NCBI RefSeq assembly: GCF_017813365.1
Contig: NZ_JAGIZA010000027.1
Location: 1 to 50,009 of the forward strand
Direction of reading: 5' to 3'
Length of the DNA stretch: 50,009 nt
Source of the DNA: Roseomonas indoligenes
Lineage (GTDB): Bacteria > Pseudomonadota > Alphaproteobacteria > Acetobacterales > Acetobacteraceae
Part shown: positions 1 through 7,800 of the stretch, one piece after another
Numbering within the stretch: position 1 is the stretch's first letter
Layout: every line of letters starts with the position of its first letter
Notes under the pieces: model-generated
Databases searched by the model: none
Told to the model about the DNA's origin: nothing
The model's input: the letters and a program-made list of their open reading frames with translations, nothing else
Translations under genes and position numbers: made by a program

Positions 1-1
1 C

Positions 2-1135
2 ACCGCGATCGCGGCCGCCAAACAGGGCAACGCCGACGCCCTGACCTACCTCAACTGGGCCTCCAACTTCCTCGTCGGGCGCTTCACCCACGAGGCCCAG
101 GGCTTCGCCGAACACGACGGCGCAGCCTACCTCATCGCCATCGGCGACCCCGCCACCGGCACGCCCTACAAGACCTGGGCCGAGATCGGCGCCCATACCG
201 CCGCCAACGGCTGGTCCAACGGCAGTGGCTGGAGCCAGAGCCAGGGCGACTACCCCCAGCTCGCCCTCGCCACCCTCGCCGGCCTCGCCGAAGTCACCGG
301 CTCGACCGCCGCCGCACAGGCCTACAAGGCCCTCATGGCCGATAACCCGCCCTTCACAAGCGCCAGCGACTTCACACGCGACCCCACCTTCTCCATCGAA
401 GCACCAGACCACCCCAACACCACCCCGCCACACGTGACGCTGCCGGTCGGCGACGACCCGACAGGGCCGCTGGTGCCGCCGGCCAACCCCGTGACGCCGG
501 CAGATCCCGTGACGCCGGCAGATCCCGTGACCCCGGCCCACCCTATAACACCAGCAGACCCCGTGACCCCGGCCAACCCCGCGACGCCGGATCATCCCAT
601 AACGCCGGCCGATCCCGTGGTGACGCCGGCCGATCCCGTGGTGACGCCGGCCGATCCGCATCCGTCCACGCCTCTGCCCGTGGCTCAGCCGGGGGAGGTG
701 TCGCTCTCGATCGTCCTGGGCGCCGAGAGCTGGAACGGGAACCCGGTCGCGACGGTGCTGGTGGACGGCGCCCTGGCGTTCAACGGCGAGGTTGCCGCGC
801 CCCATGCTTCCGGCGGCATGGCGGTCGCGCTCGGCACGGTGGACACGGCGCAGTGGCACAGGGTGGTGGTGACCTTCGCCAACGACGCCTGGGGCGGCTC
901 GGCGGACACGGACCGCAACCTCCATGTCGAGGACATCTGGCTCGGCGACGTGTCGACCGGGGAGAGCGGCGCGCTGATGTCAAATGGCCAGCTCACGTTC
1001 CATCTTGCCCCGACGGCACCGGCCCAGGTTCACGTGCCGGCCACTGCGATCGTCGGTGCTGTCGTCGATCCGCTGGATCACGCGGGGCATTCGTTCGTAG
1101 CGGGGACGGTTTCGGACGCCATCTGGCCGGCGTAG
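2..1135 (+). CDS. Secreted polysaccharide-active-like protein, 3' part, with C-terminal CBM60-like domain (partial)
   Basis: The gene runs in from the left edge, so its start is not visible; 377 codons and a TAG stop are. The first ~130 residues match the C-terminal end of the secreted protein at 27563-29662: both contain NFLVGRF, DGAAYL, LSNGSGW or WSNGSGW, GDYxQLALA and a DFxRDPxF ending. A Pro-rich linker of VTPADP-type repeats follows (about 485-655). The last domain, about 698-1010, has the look of a calcium-dependent xylan-binding CBM60-type module: SWNGNP, a VDG turn, a HRVVVTF strand, FANDAWGG and DRNLHVEDI. I infer an exported or cell-surface protein that binds polysaccharide; the catalytic part, if any, lies outside the window. 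The pairing with the 27563 paralogue links it to the EPS locus. The family name of the N-terminal part is uncertain; the CBM60 call is by motif memory only. Confidence 0.75.
   Translation, partial: TAIAAAKQGNADALTYLNWASNFLVGRFTHEAQGFAEHDGAAYLIAIGDPATGTPYKTWAEIGAHTAANGWSNGSGWSQSQGDYPQLALATLAGLAEVTGSTAAAQAYKALMADNPPFTSASDFTRDPTFSIEAPDHPNTTPPHVTLPVGDDPTGPLVPPANPVTPADPVTPADPVTPAHPITPADPVTPANPATPDHPITPADPVVTPADPVVTPADPHPSTPLPVAQPGEVSLSIVLGAESWNGNPVATVLVDGALAFNGEVAAPHASGGMAVALGTVDTAQWHRVVVTFANDAWGGSADTDRNLHVEDIWLGDVSTGESGALMSNGQLTFHLAPTAPAQVHVPATAIVGAVVDPLDHAGHSFVAGTVSDAIWPA
487..657 (+). repeat. In-frame Pro-rich tandem repeat (VTPADP units)
   Basis: Degenerate 18-bp units, for example gtgacgccggcagatccc, repeat in frame about nine times and encode V/I-TPADP, TPAHP, TPANP and TPDHP variants. 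The last two units carry an extra Val codon. They form a rigid Pro/Ala/Asp linker between the globular part and the carbohydrate-binding-like domain. Unit number may vary between strains by slippage. Confidence 0.85.
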
Positions 1136-1173
1136 GTCCTGCGCCGCCGGAGAGAAGGGCGGAGCAAAGGGCC

Positions 1174-1205
1174 GGGCGTGCGGGGCGTGTTTGCCCCGCA
1201 CGCCC
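1174..1205. terminator. Bidirectional hairpin between convergent genes
   Basis: A perfect 13-bp inverted repeat (arms 1174-1186 and 1193-1205, loop 1187-1192) lies between two convergent stop codons at 1135 and 1213. No strong T-run follows on either side, so it is a plausible shared terminator rather than a textbook one. Confidence 0.6.
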
Positions 1206-1212
1206 GATCCCG

Positions 1213-2004
1213 TCAGGCCTGGGCGGACACGGTCCGGGCCGAGCGGCGCCGGCGAACGAGGCCGAGTGCCGCGACGCCGATGCCGAACAGCGCCAGCGAG
1301 GCAGGCTCCGGCACCTGGGTGATCTCACGAACCAGCTTCTGCTGAATGGCGGAGGCGAAGTCGTTGAAGCTATTCGCGACCTGCAGGAAGCCGCCGCCAC
1401 CGACGATGCTGCTCTGGTAGAAGCCCTGGACGCCGGGGTCCCCGAGGATCACCAGACCGTTGATCGTGTCCACGCCCGCGGCAAGCGCGGCGTTCCGGGC
1501 CGCGGCGGTGTTGATGCCCTCGTTCGCGGCCCCGTCGCCGGAGACGTCGAAGACCTGACGCGGCGCATCGTAGATGTTGTTGTTGATGAGCGTCGTGGCG
1601 AACTGGATCGCGTTGCCCGGCGCGGTGTTGCCGTTGGATGCCCGGCTGATGCCGTTGATCGCGGCCGCGAACGCGTTCGACGAGGCGACGCTGTTGATCA
1701 GGGTGTAGCCGACGGATTGCACCTGCTGGTTCGCGCCGGACCACTGAATGAAGTTCACCGCGATGGAGCCGCCGACGCTGGAGAGGATGGCGTTCTGCAC
1801 GGCGGCGCTCTGGAACGCCTGGACATAGCCCTGCTTCTGCAGGTTGTACTCGGTGGCGTCGACGCTGCCGGAGACGTCGATCAGGAGCGACAGCTCCAGC
1901 CCGACATTGACGGCCTTGGCCTCGCCCGCGAAGGCGAGGGGGGAGGCGACCGCGGCGGCGATGGCGAGTCCGCGAAGGGACGCCTTCAGGGTTGATGCCG
2001 ACAT
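1213..2004 (-). CDS. PEP-CTERM anchored von Willebrand-type (DUF1194-like) protein
   Basis: A 263-aa exported protein. Residues 1-31 are a signal peptide ending near AKA. Residue 43 starts a metal-site motif DVSGS (DxSxS), as in VWA folds, within a DUF1194-like domain. The C-terminus is a full sorting signal: VPEP at 231, a hydrophobic stretch, then RRRR. Exosortase A, encoded at 6310-7800, is the expected processing enzyme, so this is the one clear XrtA substrate in the window. I chose the ATG at 2004 because it is followed at once by the signal peptide and preceded by AGGAAA; a longer frame to 2115 adds a non-signal-like extension and would swallow the sigma-54 promoter at 2062-2076. The gene stands alone and is convergent with its left neighbour. 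The ligand is unknown. Confidence 0.88.
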   Translation of the reverse strand: MSASTLKASLRGLAIAAAVASPLAFAGEAKAVNVGLELSLLIDVSGSVDATEYNLQKQGYVQAFQSAAVQNAILSSVGGSIAVNFIQWSGANQQVQSVGYTLINSVASSNAFAAAINGISRASNGNTAPGNAIQFATTLINNNIYDAPRQVFDVSGDGAANEGINTAAARNAALAAGVDTINGLVILGDPGVQGFYQSSIVGGGGFLQVANSFNDFASAIQQKLVREITQVPEPASLALFGIGVAALGLVRRRRSARTVSAQA

Positions 2005-2061
2005 AACTGGGTTTCCTGATCTGAAGGCCGTCCTGATTGACGGCGCTTCGGATACGGATTC

Positions 2062-2076
2062 GCAACGGTTGTGCCA
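2062..2076 (-). promoter_or_regulatory. Sigma-54 (RpoN) -24/-12 promoter for the PEP-CTERM gene
   Basis: Read on the minus strand the site is TGGCAC-AACCG-TTGC: both invariant dinucleotides (GG and GC) are present with exactly the RpoN spacing of TGGCAC-N5-TTGC. Transcription should start near 2050, giving a leader of about 45 nt before the ATG at 2004. It fits control by the sigma-54 activator PrsR encoded at 20508-21914. No search for upstream activator sites was possible. Confidence 0.8.
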
Positions 2077-2184
2077 GCATCGAATCATTTTTCGGATCAG
2101 GGACTTGCGCGTCACCCCTGACCGCTACGAAGGCGGAATGTAAGTTTCCCGGACGAGGGCGCGTGAAGGCAGCCAGGCCGGGCC

Positions 2185-4512
2185 CTACGGCTTCTGCGCT
2201 CTGCGGGCCGCCTCGATCGAGAGGCCGAGGATGTTTGCCACGACCTCAAGGAACGCCACGTCCCCGGGCGTGAAGTCTCCCTCCGCCGTGTCGTCGACGC
2301 CCAGCACGCCGTAATGCGCGCCGCCGCCGGGGATCGCCACGTCGAGGCTGCGCCGCACGCCGTGCTCCTGCATGAAGAGTGGCAGGGTCGCCTTGGGCCT
2401 GTTTTGCCGGCGGGGATGCAGGGCGGGCCGATCCCCCATGAAGGCCTGGCTGGCGGGGAAGCGCGGATCGAGATGGAAATGCATCCGCCCGACGCTCTCG
2501 GGCCGCCATCCCCTTCCCTCGTGGAGCAGCAGCGTGCCAGTCGCGGCCTCATAGCGCAGGATCCGCGAGAAGGGCGTGCCGGTCCCCTCTGCGGCGACCC
2601 GCGCCGCTTCCTGGATAACGGCCGAGGGCTCCTTGCTCCGTAGGGCGAAGCGGCTGAAGGCGGCCAGCGCGGCCTGTTGCTGCAGAGCGCGACCAGGAGA
2701 GGCGGCGGGGTTTGCATTGACGTGCCGGATCCGGCCGGAGGTGAGGGAGGCAGCGGGCCTGAACGACGCCCGCCCGCTGGGTGCGACCTCGCGCCAGGCC
2801 GCCCGCTGGAGCGCTGTCGGGACGGGGGGATGCTCCGGTGCGGGGATGCCGGTCTGGTAGGCCTTGAAGCGATTCCAGCCCTCCATCATCGCCTCGTACT
2901 GGCTGTCCTGGGTGGCCCGCTCATGGCGCAGCTGCTTCATCGTGTCGCGCAGCGCGAGGACAGGGTGGCCCTCGGCCAGGTTTGCGCCGGTCTCGATCGC
3001 GCGGAGGAAGGGGGCGGCCTTCGTCGGATCGTCCCGCTCGATCGTGTAGGCGGCGTAGCCCATGACGGAGGCCCGCCCGTAGTCGATCATCCGCCGGCCG
3101 AAGCCGCGCAGGGCGAGCAGCCGCGGATGCTGGTCCAGGATCCGCTGGACCTCGGCCGGCGTCGCCTTCTTCGCCTTCACGGTGGCGTTCCGGTGCTCGT
3201 GGCGCCAGAGAAGGTTGGCCATGGCGGCCGCAAGGGCCGCGTCCCCGAAGCTGCCGAGGGTATGCCGCACGGCGGGGGGGCGGGGGGTATGGTGGTCGAA
3301 GGTGTCGCCCGCCTCCTCGGCCAGGCCGCGTACGACCAGGACGGGGATCGCGGCCTTCGTGGCGACCACGGCCATGAGACGGCGGGACCCATCCAGCAGC
3401 CGGCCGCTCATGGAGAAGCAGATGGGCTGCGCGTTGACCTGCCAGCGGCCGTCCGCGATGTCCCGCGCGATGGCATCGACATCGTTCCGCGAGGCGGCGA
3501 CACCTTTCCTCTTTGTCTGAAGATAGCGGGCGGCGTCCCGCGCATCGATGGTCTCGAACTTCAGGGTGACACCGACTGGGAGGGGAGAGGACGCGACGAG
3601 CGGCGCGGATGCCGACGCGCCCTGGGACAGCGCCAGACCCGGATATCCATCGAGCTGGGGAAAGCTCTCCGGTCCGCCAGTGGCGCCGTGCCACACGATG
3701 CGGCGCGGCCGCTCGTGCCGCAGCAGGGCGTTCAGCGCCTCGATGGAGAGGGCCAGCAGCCTCGTTCGATTCGGCGGTGAGAGGGAATCGTCGTGCAGCC
3801 GGTCGATCTCGGCGCGCAGGACGGTACCGGGCTCGCTCGAATCGAAACGCTCGGGGTGCCGGAGGGTCTCGAGCAGGCGCATGGTCAGCGCCGGGTCCAC
3901 CTGCCGCCCCATGTAGAGGATGGCCGAGCGGACGGGCTCCGGAAGGGGCGAGCCTGTCATGGCGAGGCTGTCCGCCACCGCCGCACCGATTCCCGGGTTG
4001 GACCGCAGCGCGCTCTCCATGCGCCCCCAATCCGGCGTCGCCTCCGGGCCGGCGAGGAGCGTGCCGTCGTCGTACCGGATCAGCCGCTCGGTCAGGGAGG
4101 CCTGCGCGCGGGCATTGGCGACCCCGCGCGCGGACAGCACCGCCGCGAAGGCGCGGCGGCGGCGCTGGTCGATAGTGGGGAGCACCTCGTCGTCCACGTC
4201 CCGGGCGACGGCAGTCGTGAGCGGAATATCGGCCGCGATACAGGCCGCGATCCGCTGCACGCCGTCCAGCAGCACGCCGGACCGGGAGAAGATGATGGGG
4301 GCGCCGTTGAAGATCCAGCGGCCGTCGAGCATCGCGAGCCGGTACATCTCGACCGCGGAGGCGTTGAGGCGTGCCTCCGCAGCGCGCCGGGACAGGATGC
4401 TGGCCGCCTGATCCGGGGACAGCGTCTCGATCCGGACGCTGATCGCCCCATATTTGGCTACACCGCTGCCGGGAGAGGGTATGTCCTGCTCCTCTCGATC
4501 CCGGTTACTCAT
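2185..4512 (-). CDS. Tandem ParB-like domain protein with C-terminal GAF domain
   Basis: A 775-aa soluble protein of unrecognised function. Two stretches resemble each other and the ParB/phage-type domain with a DGxxR core. The first (about residues 25-130) reads MLDGRWIFNGAPIIF then LLDGVQRIAA at 81-90; the second (about 315-420) reads IADGRWQVNAQPICF then RLLDGSRRLMAVV at 371-383. Each is followed by a helical segment, so the N-terminal 500 residues look like an internal duplication. Residues ~610-770 resemble a GAF domain (AVIQEAARVAAEGTG ... GVLGVDDTAEGDFTPGDVAFLEVVANIL). No signal peptide or membrane segment is seen. It is the only gene of its short transcription unit. A DNA-binding or nucleotide-dependent sensor is possible, but this is inference from fold resemblance only. 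Confidence 0.8.
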   Translation of the reverse strand: MSNRDREEQDIPSPGSGVAKYGAISVRIETLSPDQAASILSRRAAEARLNASAVEMYRLAMLDGRWIFNGAPIIFSRSGVLLDGVQRIAACIAADIPLTTAVARDVDDEVLPTIDQRRRRAFAAVLSARGVANARAQASLTERLIRYDDGTLLAGPEATPDWGRMESALRSNPGIGAAVADSLAMTGSPLPEPVRSAILYMGRQVDPALTMRLLETLRHPERFDSSEPGTVLRAEIDRLHDDSLSPPNRTRLLALSIEALNALLRHERPRRIVWHGATGGPESFPQLDGYPGLALSQGASASAPLVASSPLPVGVTLKFETIDARDAARYLQTKRKGVAASRNDVDAIARDIADGRWQVNAQPICFSMSGRLLDGSRRLMAVVATKAAIPVLVVRGLAEEAGDTFDHHTPRPPAVRHTLGSFGDAALAAAMANLLWRHEHRNATVKAKKATPAEVQRILDQHPRLLALRGFGRRMIDYGRASVMGYAAYTIERDDPTKAAPFLRAIETGANLAEGHPVLALRDTMKQLRHERATQDSQYEAMMEGWNRFKAYQTGIPAPEHPPVPTALQRAAWREVAPSGRASFRPAASLTSGRIRHVNANPAASPGRALQQQAALAAFSRFALRSKEPSAVIQEAARVAAEGTGTPFSRILRYEAATGTLLLHEGRGWRPESVGRMHFHLDPRFPASQAFMGDRPALHPRRQNRPKATLPLFMQEHGVRRSLDVAIPGGGAHYGVLGVDDTAEGDFTPGDVAFLEVVANILGLSIEAARRAQKP

Positions 4513-4946
4513 CAGGTTCGACGCAACTCACGGATGCGCGACCCAGCTCGCCCGGGGCGGAACAAAGGTCCGTCAGCAGCTTAATTCCATCATGCACGAG
4601 CGCTTCCCCAGACTTGCGGTAACTATCGTACGAAAAGGCCCTATTGGGCACCGAGGCTGTTACTCATGCTTCTGACCTGAGTTGCGAACGGGAATACACG
4701 GCTTGGACGCCCCCATTATCCCAGGTGCTGCCTGCATGGTCCATCGGCCTGCCTGGGCAGACAGGTGCGACCCGCCCTACAACACGAAGGGTGTTGCGAA
4801 GCCCGCACCCGCGCCCGCGTCGGTCATGCAGCGAGCGGGACGGGGAATCGTCAGCATTAAATTGTCAGCGTGCATCGCAAAAAAGTGCCGCTAGGGGCGA
4901 CAGGCGCGAAGTTTTTTCGCAAGACAAATCACACGATTACGTGAGC

Positions 4947-5144
4947 CTAACGGCTGCCCGCCGGAAGATCGCGGCAGGCGGCAGGGAGGGTCGGATCATC
5001 TTCTGTTAAGCTGAACCGAAAGGAAATTCCGTCAAGGTAACGAAGTAAGGTGTCAAAGTTTACTGCGGGTGCTCGAAAGTCGGGGATCCCGCTATCTTGG
5101 ACTAGGTTGCGCACGGCGGAACTTATAAGATCGGTTAAGTTCAT
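4947..5144 (-). CDS. Possible small hypothetical protein (65 aa)
   Basis: An ATG frame of 65 codons inside a low-GC intergenic region, with AAGGG a few bases upstream of the ATG. The predicted product starts MNLTDLISSAVRNL and has no recognised domain, signal peptide or membrane helix. Codon third positions are not GC-rich as in real neighbours, which argues against it; it may be chance. Confidence 0.2.
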   Translation of the reverse strand: MNLTDLISSAVRNLVQDSGIPDFRAPAVNFDTLLRYLDGISFRFSLTEDDPTLPAACRDLPAGSR

Positions 5145-5168
5145 GCGGCCCTTAACAACTCAAGGTTG

Positions 5169-5180
5169 TGTTCCGGAACA
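5169..5180. promoter_or_regulatory. 12-bp perfect palindrome upstream of the XRE gene
   Basis: TGTTCCGGAACA is a perfect dyad about 160 bp upstream of the XRE start codon at 5337. Its size suits a dimeric helix-turn-helix regulator, possibly autoregulation, but no binding evidence exists. Confidence 0.4.
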
Positions 5181-5186
5181 GGTTCT

Positions 5187-5202
5187 GCGCGGGTGCCCGC
5201 GC
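5187..5202. promoter_or_regulatory. GC-rich inverted repeat upstream of the XRE gene
   Basis: GCGCGGG-TG-CCCGCGC, 7-bp arms with a 2-bp centre, lies 6 bp right of the palindrome at 5169-5180. The short centre suits a protein-binding dyad better than an RNA hairpin. Function unknown. Confidence 0.35.
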
Positions 5203-5336
5203 TAATTCGCAAGGCAGAGTACAAGGGCCTTTGAAAGCGAGGGAGACGGCTGCCATTCCTTTGGATGCATCGCGCAAGGCGGCGGTGAGGGTGCCGCAAA
5301 ACGGGCCGCATGACGGGTAAACGAGGAGGTTCAACT

Positions 5337-5912
5337 ATGGGCACCAGTTCTGTCCACTTCACTGACGCAACCCAGCGGAACGTCGTCGAACTGCCCGTTG
5401 CTTCCGGAGCAGGGATTATTGCCAGGATCGCCGAACAGGAGAATCGCGCGGACAAGCTGTCTCAAAGCCTCGACATCCAGCGGCAGCGCGACCTCATGGG
5501 CGTGAACCAGCGTTCCCCGACATCGTCCGACACCGCGGTCGGGCGGGAAATCCGGGAGCTTCGCCGCGCGCAGGGGCGGACTCAGAAGGAACTGGCGCGC
5601 ATGGTGGGCGTCACGGGGGCCCAGCTGCATCGCTACGAGACCGGCACCACCCGGATCGCGGCGAGCCGGCTGATCGCGATCGCGAACGCGCTGGACATTC
5701 GCCCGGACGTGCTGATCGCGGCCGGATCCACCCGTGAAGGCGTGCCGCCGCCCGCACCGACCTTCCAGGCCGGCTCCGGCGACGACATCGTTGAGCTGAT
5801 CCAGGCTTTCGGCTCGATTTCCGATCCGAAGCATCGCAGCGCGCTGGTTGCCGTGGCCCGCATGATGGCCGCGCAGTACAGCCGCGATCCTCAGTCCCGT
5901 CCGACGGAGTGA
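5337..5912 (+). CDS. XRE-family helix-turn-helix transcriptional regulator
   Basis: A 191-aa protein with a Cro/C1-type helix-turn-helix at about residues 70-126 (EIRELRRAQGRTQKELA then GVTGAQLHRYETGTTRI). The N-terminal 65 residues and the C-terminal 60 residues have no recognised domain. This general shape is common among alphaproteobacterial XRE repressors controlling stationary-phase or surface traits. The ATG at 5337 is preceded by GAGGAGGT at 5323-5330 with 6-nt spacing, the best ribosome-binding site seen in the window; an in-frame start at 5310 lacks one. A strong terminator follows, so the gene is monocistronic. Two palindromes lie in its upstream region. Its position at the edge of the EPS region makes a regulatory link possible but not shown. 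Confidence 0.88.
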   Translation: MGTSSVHFTDATQRNVVELPVASGAGIIARIAEQENRADKLSQSLDIQRQRDLMGVNQRSPTSSDTAVGREIRELRRAQGRTQKELARMVGVTGAQLHRYETGTTRIAASRLIAIANALDIRPDVLIAAGSTREGVPPPAPTFQAGSGDDIVELIQAFGSISDPKHRSALVAVARMMAAQYSRDPQSRPTE

Positions 5913-5954
5913 CGCCGGGGCGACTTCGCCCTGAGTCTTTCCGAGTTGGAACGT

Positions 5955-6005
5955 CCCGGGGAGGGGAAGAAGCTATTCTTCCCCTCCCCGGGTCCGTTTT
6001 TGCCG
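5955..6005 (+). terminator. Rho-independent terminator after the XRE gene
   Basis: A perfect 17-bp inverted repeat (5955-5971 and 5976-5992) with a 4-nt loop GCTA, followed by tccgttttt and a second T-run near 6006. It lies 42 bp after the XRE stop codon. Confidence 0.92.
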
Positions 6006-6009
6006 TCTT

Positions 6010-6309
6010 TTTCGCAGGGATCCTGCTGAGCTGACGATTCGCCGGGGCTCGGTGGGGCGGGGTGACAGCACGGGCAGGACGCGGCTGGATCGCTGAGGGC
6101 TTACGGCTCGGATCAGTCTCGCGACCGTTCGGGGCAGGACCAGGGTTGGGCCTGCCGGCGCAGCCAGCCTTCGGGTCCAGGGCCAACGCCTCGCGCCGGC
6201 CCAGGGGTTCCCAGAACCAGTGTTCCGGACCCGGACCGCTCAGACGAAGGAGAGACGCCCGTGCCGGCCGCCCCTGGGCCGAGACGGGTCATGCCCCAGG
6301 GAGAGCCCT
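6010..6309. other. Intergenic region between XRE terminator and xrtA
   Basis: About 300 bp of GC-rich DNA between a plus-strand terminator and the end of the minus-strand XrtA operon. No ORF with a ribosome-binding site, repeat or RNA gene is evident. A 6-bp inverted repeat (AGCCCT-TC-AGGGCT, about 6304-6317) overlaps the xrtA stop codon. Confidence 0.5.
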
Positions 6310-7800
6310 TCAGGGCTGGCGGGACAGGTCCGCAGCCTGCCGGGCGGCGCCGGGGCCCTGGGCTTCAAGCACGCGCCGGAAAAGGGCGCGGTCGCGGAGC
6401 CGGGCCGCGGCATCCCGGTTTCCGGCCTGAACCTGCACGGAGACGACGGCGAGGACGGGCCTGGCCCCTCCGCGCAGGCTGTTCCAACCCTGCTCCGCAC
6501 GGGTCCGGATGCCCCCGCCGGCGGGGCGACCATCGAGCCAGGACGCGACGGCCACGAGGCGCCTGCCATCGGGTGACTGCCGCCCGCGCCAGGCCGTATC
6601 CCCGGCGGCCACAGTGAAAGTTGCCGCTTCATCGTCCTCGCCGGCCAGCCGGTTGCCTTCCGCCGTGACGGCCGACCAGGTGACGTGGGGCGGAAAGAGG
6701 AGCAGCTGGCCGGCGAGGACGAGGTCCTGGCAGCGCAGCGCGCCGGCTTCGGCCGCGGTGCAGCCATCCGGGGGCAGCAGTGCCGCTGCCACCGCCCGGG
6801 GTTCCCCGTTCGCGTCACGGGTCAGGCCCGTGACGAGGGCCGGTGCGCCAGCGATGGCCAGCTGCAGTCCGGCGACGCCGAGGAGGAGGGCGGGGCGGGG
6901 CGGGGCCGAGACCTCCGTGTTCCGGGGCGGGGCGGCTTCTGCCGTGTCCTGCCGGAAGGGAAGGCCCAGGAGGACGAGGGCCATGATCACGGCGCTGAAG
7001 AAGACCCAGCCATAGACCAGGTGGTCCGCCGCCGCCGCTTCCGCGCTGCCGAGGTGATGGCCGAGCAGGACGATGCCGAGGGCGCGGAGGCCGTTCGCCA
7101 GGATGGGCACCACCAGGGCCAGGACCAGCACCATGAGCCGCCGCCCGGGGCTGCGGAACATGACCAGGGCGTAGAGGGCGCCGAAGGCGAGGGAGGCGAT
7201 GGTGAAGCGCAGCCCGGCGCAGGCTTCCGCGACGAGAAAGACCCCGGCGGGGATCTCGATCACCAGCTCGTCCGCGTAGTGGGGGATGCCGAAGATCTGC
7301 AGGCCCATCACGATCATCCAGGCCGTGACCCGTTGCAGGGCGGGCACGGCGAAGGCGCCGAAGGGCACGAGGAAGACGAGGTAGGCGAGCGGAGCCGCCA
7401 TGGCCCGGCCGAATCTCCAGCCCAGCACGGACAGCAAGGCCAGCACGGCCAGTGCGAGCGCCGCGAACTGGCGGCCTTCCATGATGCCGAGCCGCTCCGC
7501 TGCCAGCCAGGCCAGGGCGGCGCCGAGGGCCGGGATCGCGAAGAGGGCCGTCGACTGCGGGAGCATGCCGGCGAGGCGCTCGCGCCGGGTCCAGGCGAGC
7601 CAGCCGGCGATCGGAAGAACGAGCCAGCAGTGGTTGTAGGCGGTGGAGCGGTCCCAGGTATCCACCGCCGCCGCCACCTCGGAGGAGAAGAGGGCGCCGA
7701 GGGCGGCGAAGGAGAGGAGGAGCACGAGGAGGGCCGACATCCAGCCCTGCGGGATGAAGCCCGCCGCCGTGCCCGGCGGCACCGTGCGGGTGGTGCTCAC
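6310..7800 (-). CDS. xrtA: Exosortase A fused to an EpsI-like domain
   Basis: A 496-aa inner-membrane protein. Residues 20-285 hold about eight hydrophobic segments and the exosortase catalytic triad: Cys194 in AEACAGLRF, Arg239 in NGLRA and His260 in DHLVYGW. Exosortases act as transpeptidases on the PEP-CTERM tail. Residues ~290-496 are a periplasmic domain resembling EpsI/DUF3485, which in many EPS loci is a separate protein. The start is GTG at 7800, overlapping the upstream glycosyltransferase stop by GTGA; longer frames upstream run antisense to nothing but inside that gene and are not used. It is the last gene of the nine-gene minus-strand operon. Its likely substrate in this window is the PEP-CTERM protein at 1213-2004. 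Confidence 0.92.
   Translation of the reverse strand: MSTTRTVPPGTAAGFIPQGWMSALLVLLLSFAALGALFSSEVAAAVDTWDRSTAYNHCWLVLPIAGWLAWTRRERLAGMLPQSTALFAIPALGAALAWLAAERLGIMEGRQFAALALAVLALLSVLGWRFGRAMAAPLAYLVFLVPFGAFAVPALQRVTAWMIVMGLQIFGIPHYADELVIEIPAGVFLVAEACAGLRFTIASLAFGALYALVMFRSPGRRLMVLVLALVVPILANGLRALGIVLLGHHLGSAEAAAADHLVYGWVFFSAVIMALVLLGLPFRQDTAEAAPPRNTEVSAPPRPALLLGVAGLQLAIAGAPALVTGLTRDANGEPRAVAAALLPPDGCTAAEAGALRCQDLVLAGQLLLFPPHVTWSAVTAEGNRLAGEDDEAATFTVAAGDTAWRGRQSPDGRRLVAVASWLDGRPAGGGIRTRAEQGWNSLRGGARPVLAVVSVQVQAGNRDAAARLRDRALFRRVLEAQGPGAARQAADLSRQP

Larger units (their letters stand above)
4513..5336. other. Long intergenic region, low GC in parts
   Basis: This 824-bp gap separates the divergent ParB/GAF gene and the XRE regulator. 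It is less GC-rich than its surroundings around 4850-5150 and should hold the promoters of both genes. I see two palindromes (5169-5180 and 5187-5202) and one weak minus-strand ORF (4947-5144); nothing else recognisable, no tRNA-like fold. Confidence 0.6.

Noticed and set aside
487-657. Short tandem repeats suggesting a CRISPR array
   Set aside because: Units are 18 bp, directly adjacent without spacers, in frame, and encode a Pro-rich linker.
4877-4890. GCAA-AAAA-GTGCCG, a near sigma-54 site on the minus strand
   Set aside because: The spacing between the GG and GC elements is 11 instead of 12 bp, and it is ~350 bp from the next start codon; RpoN promoters rarely tolerate a changed spacer.
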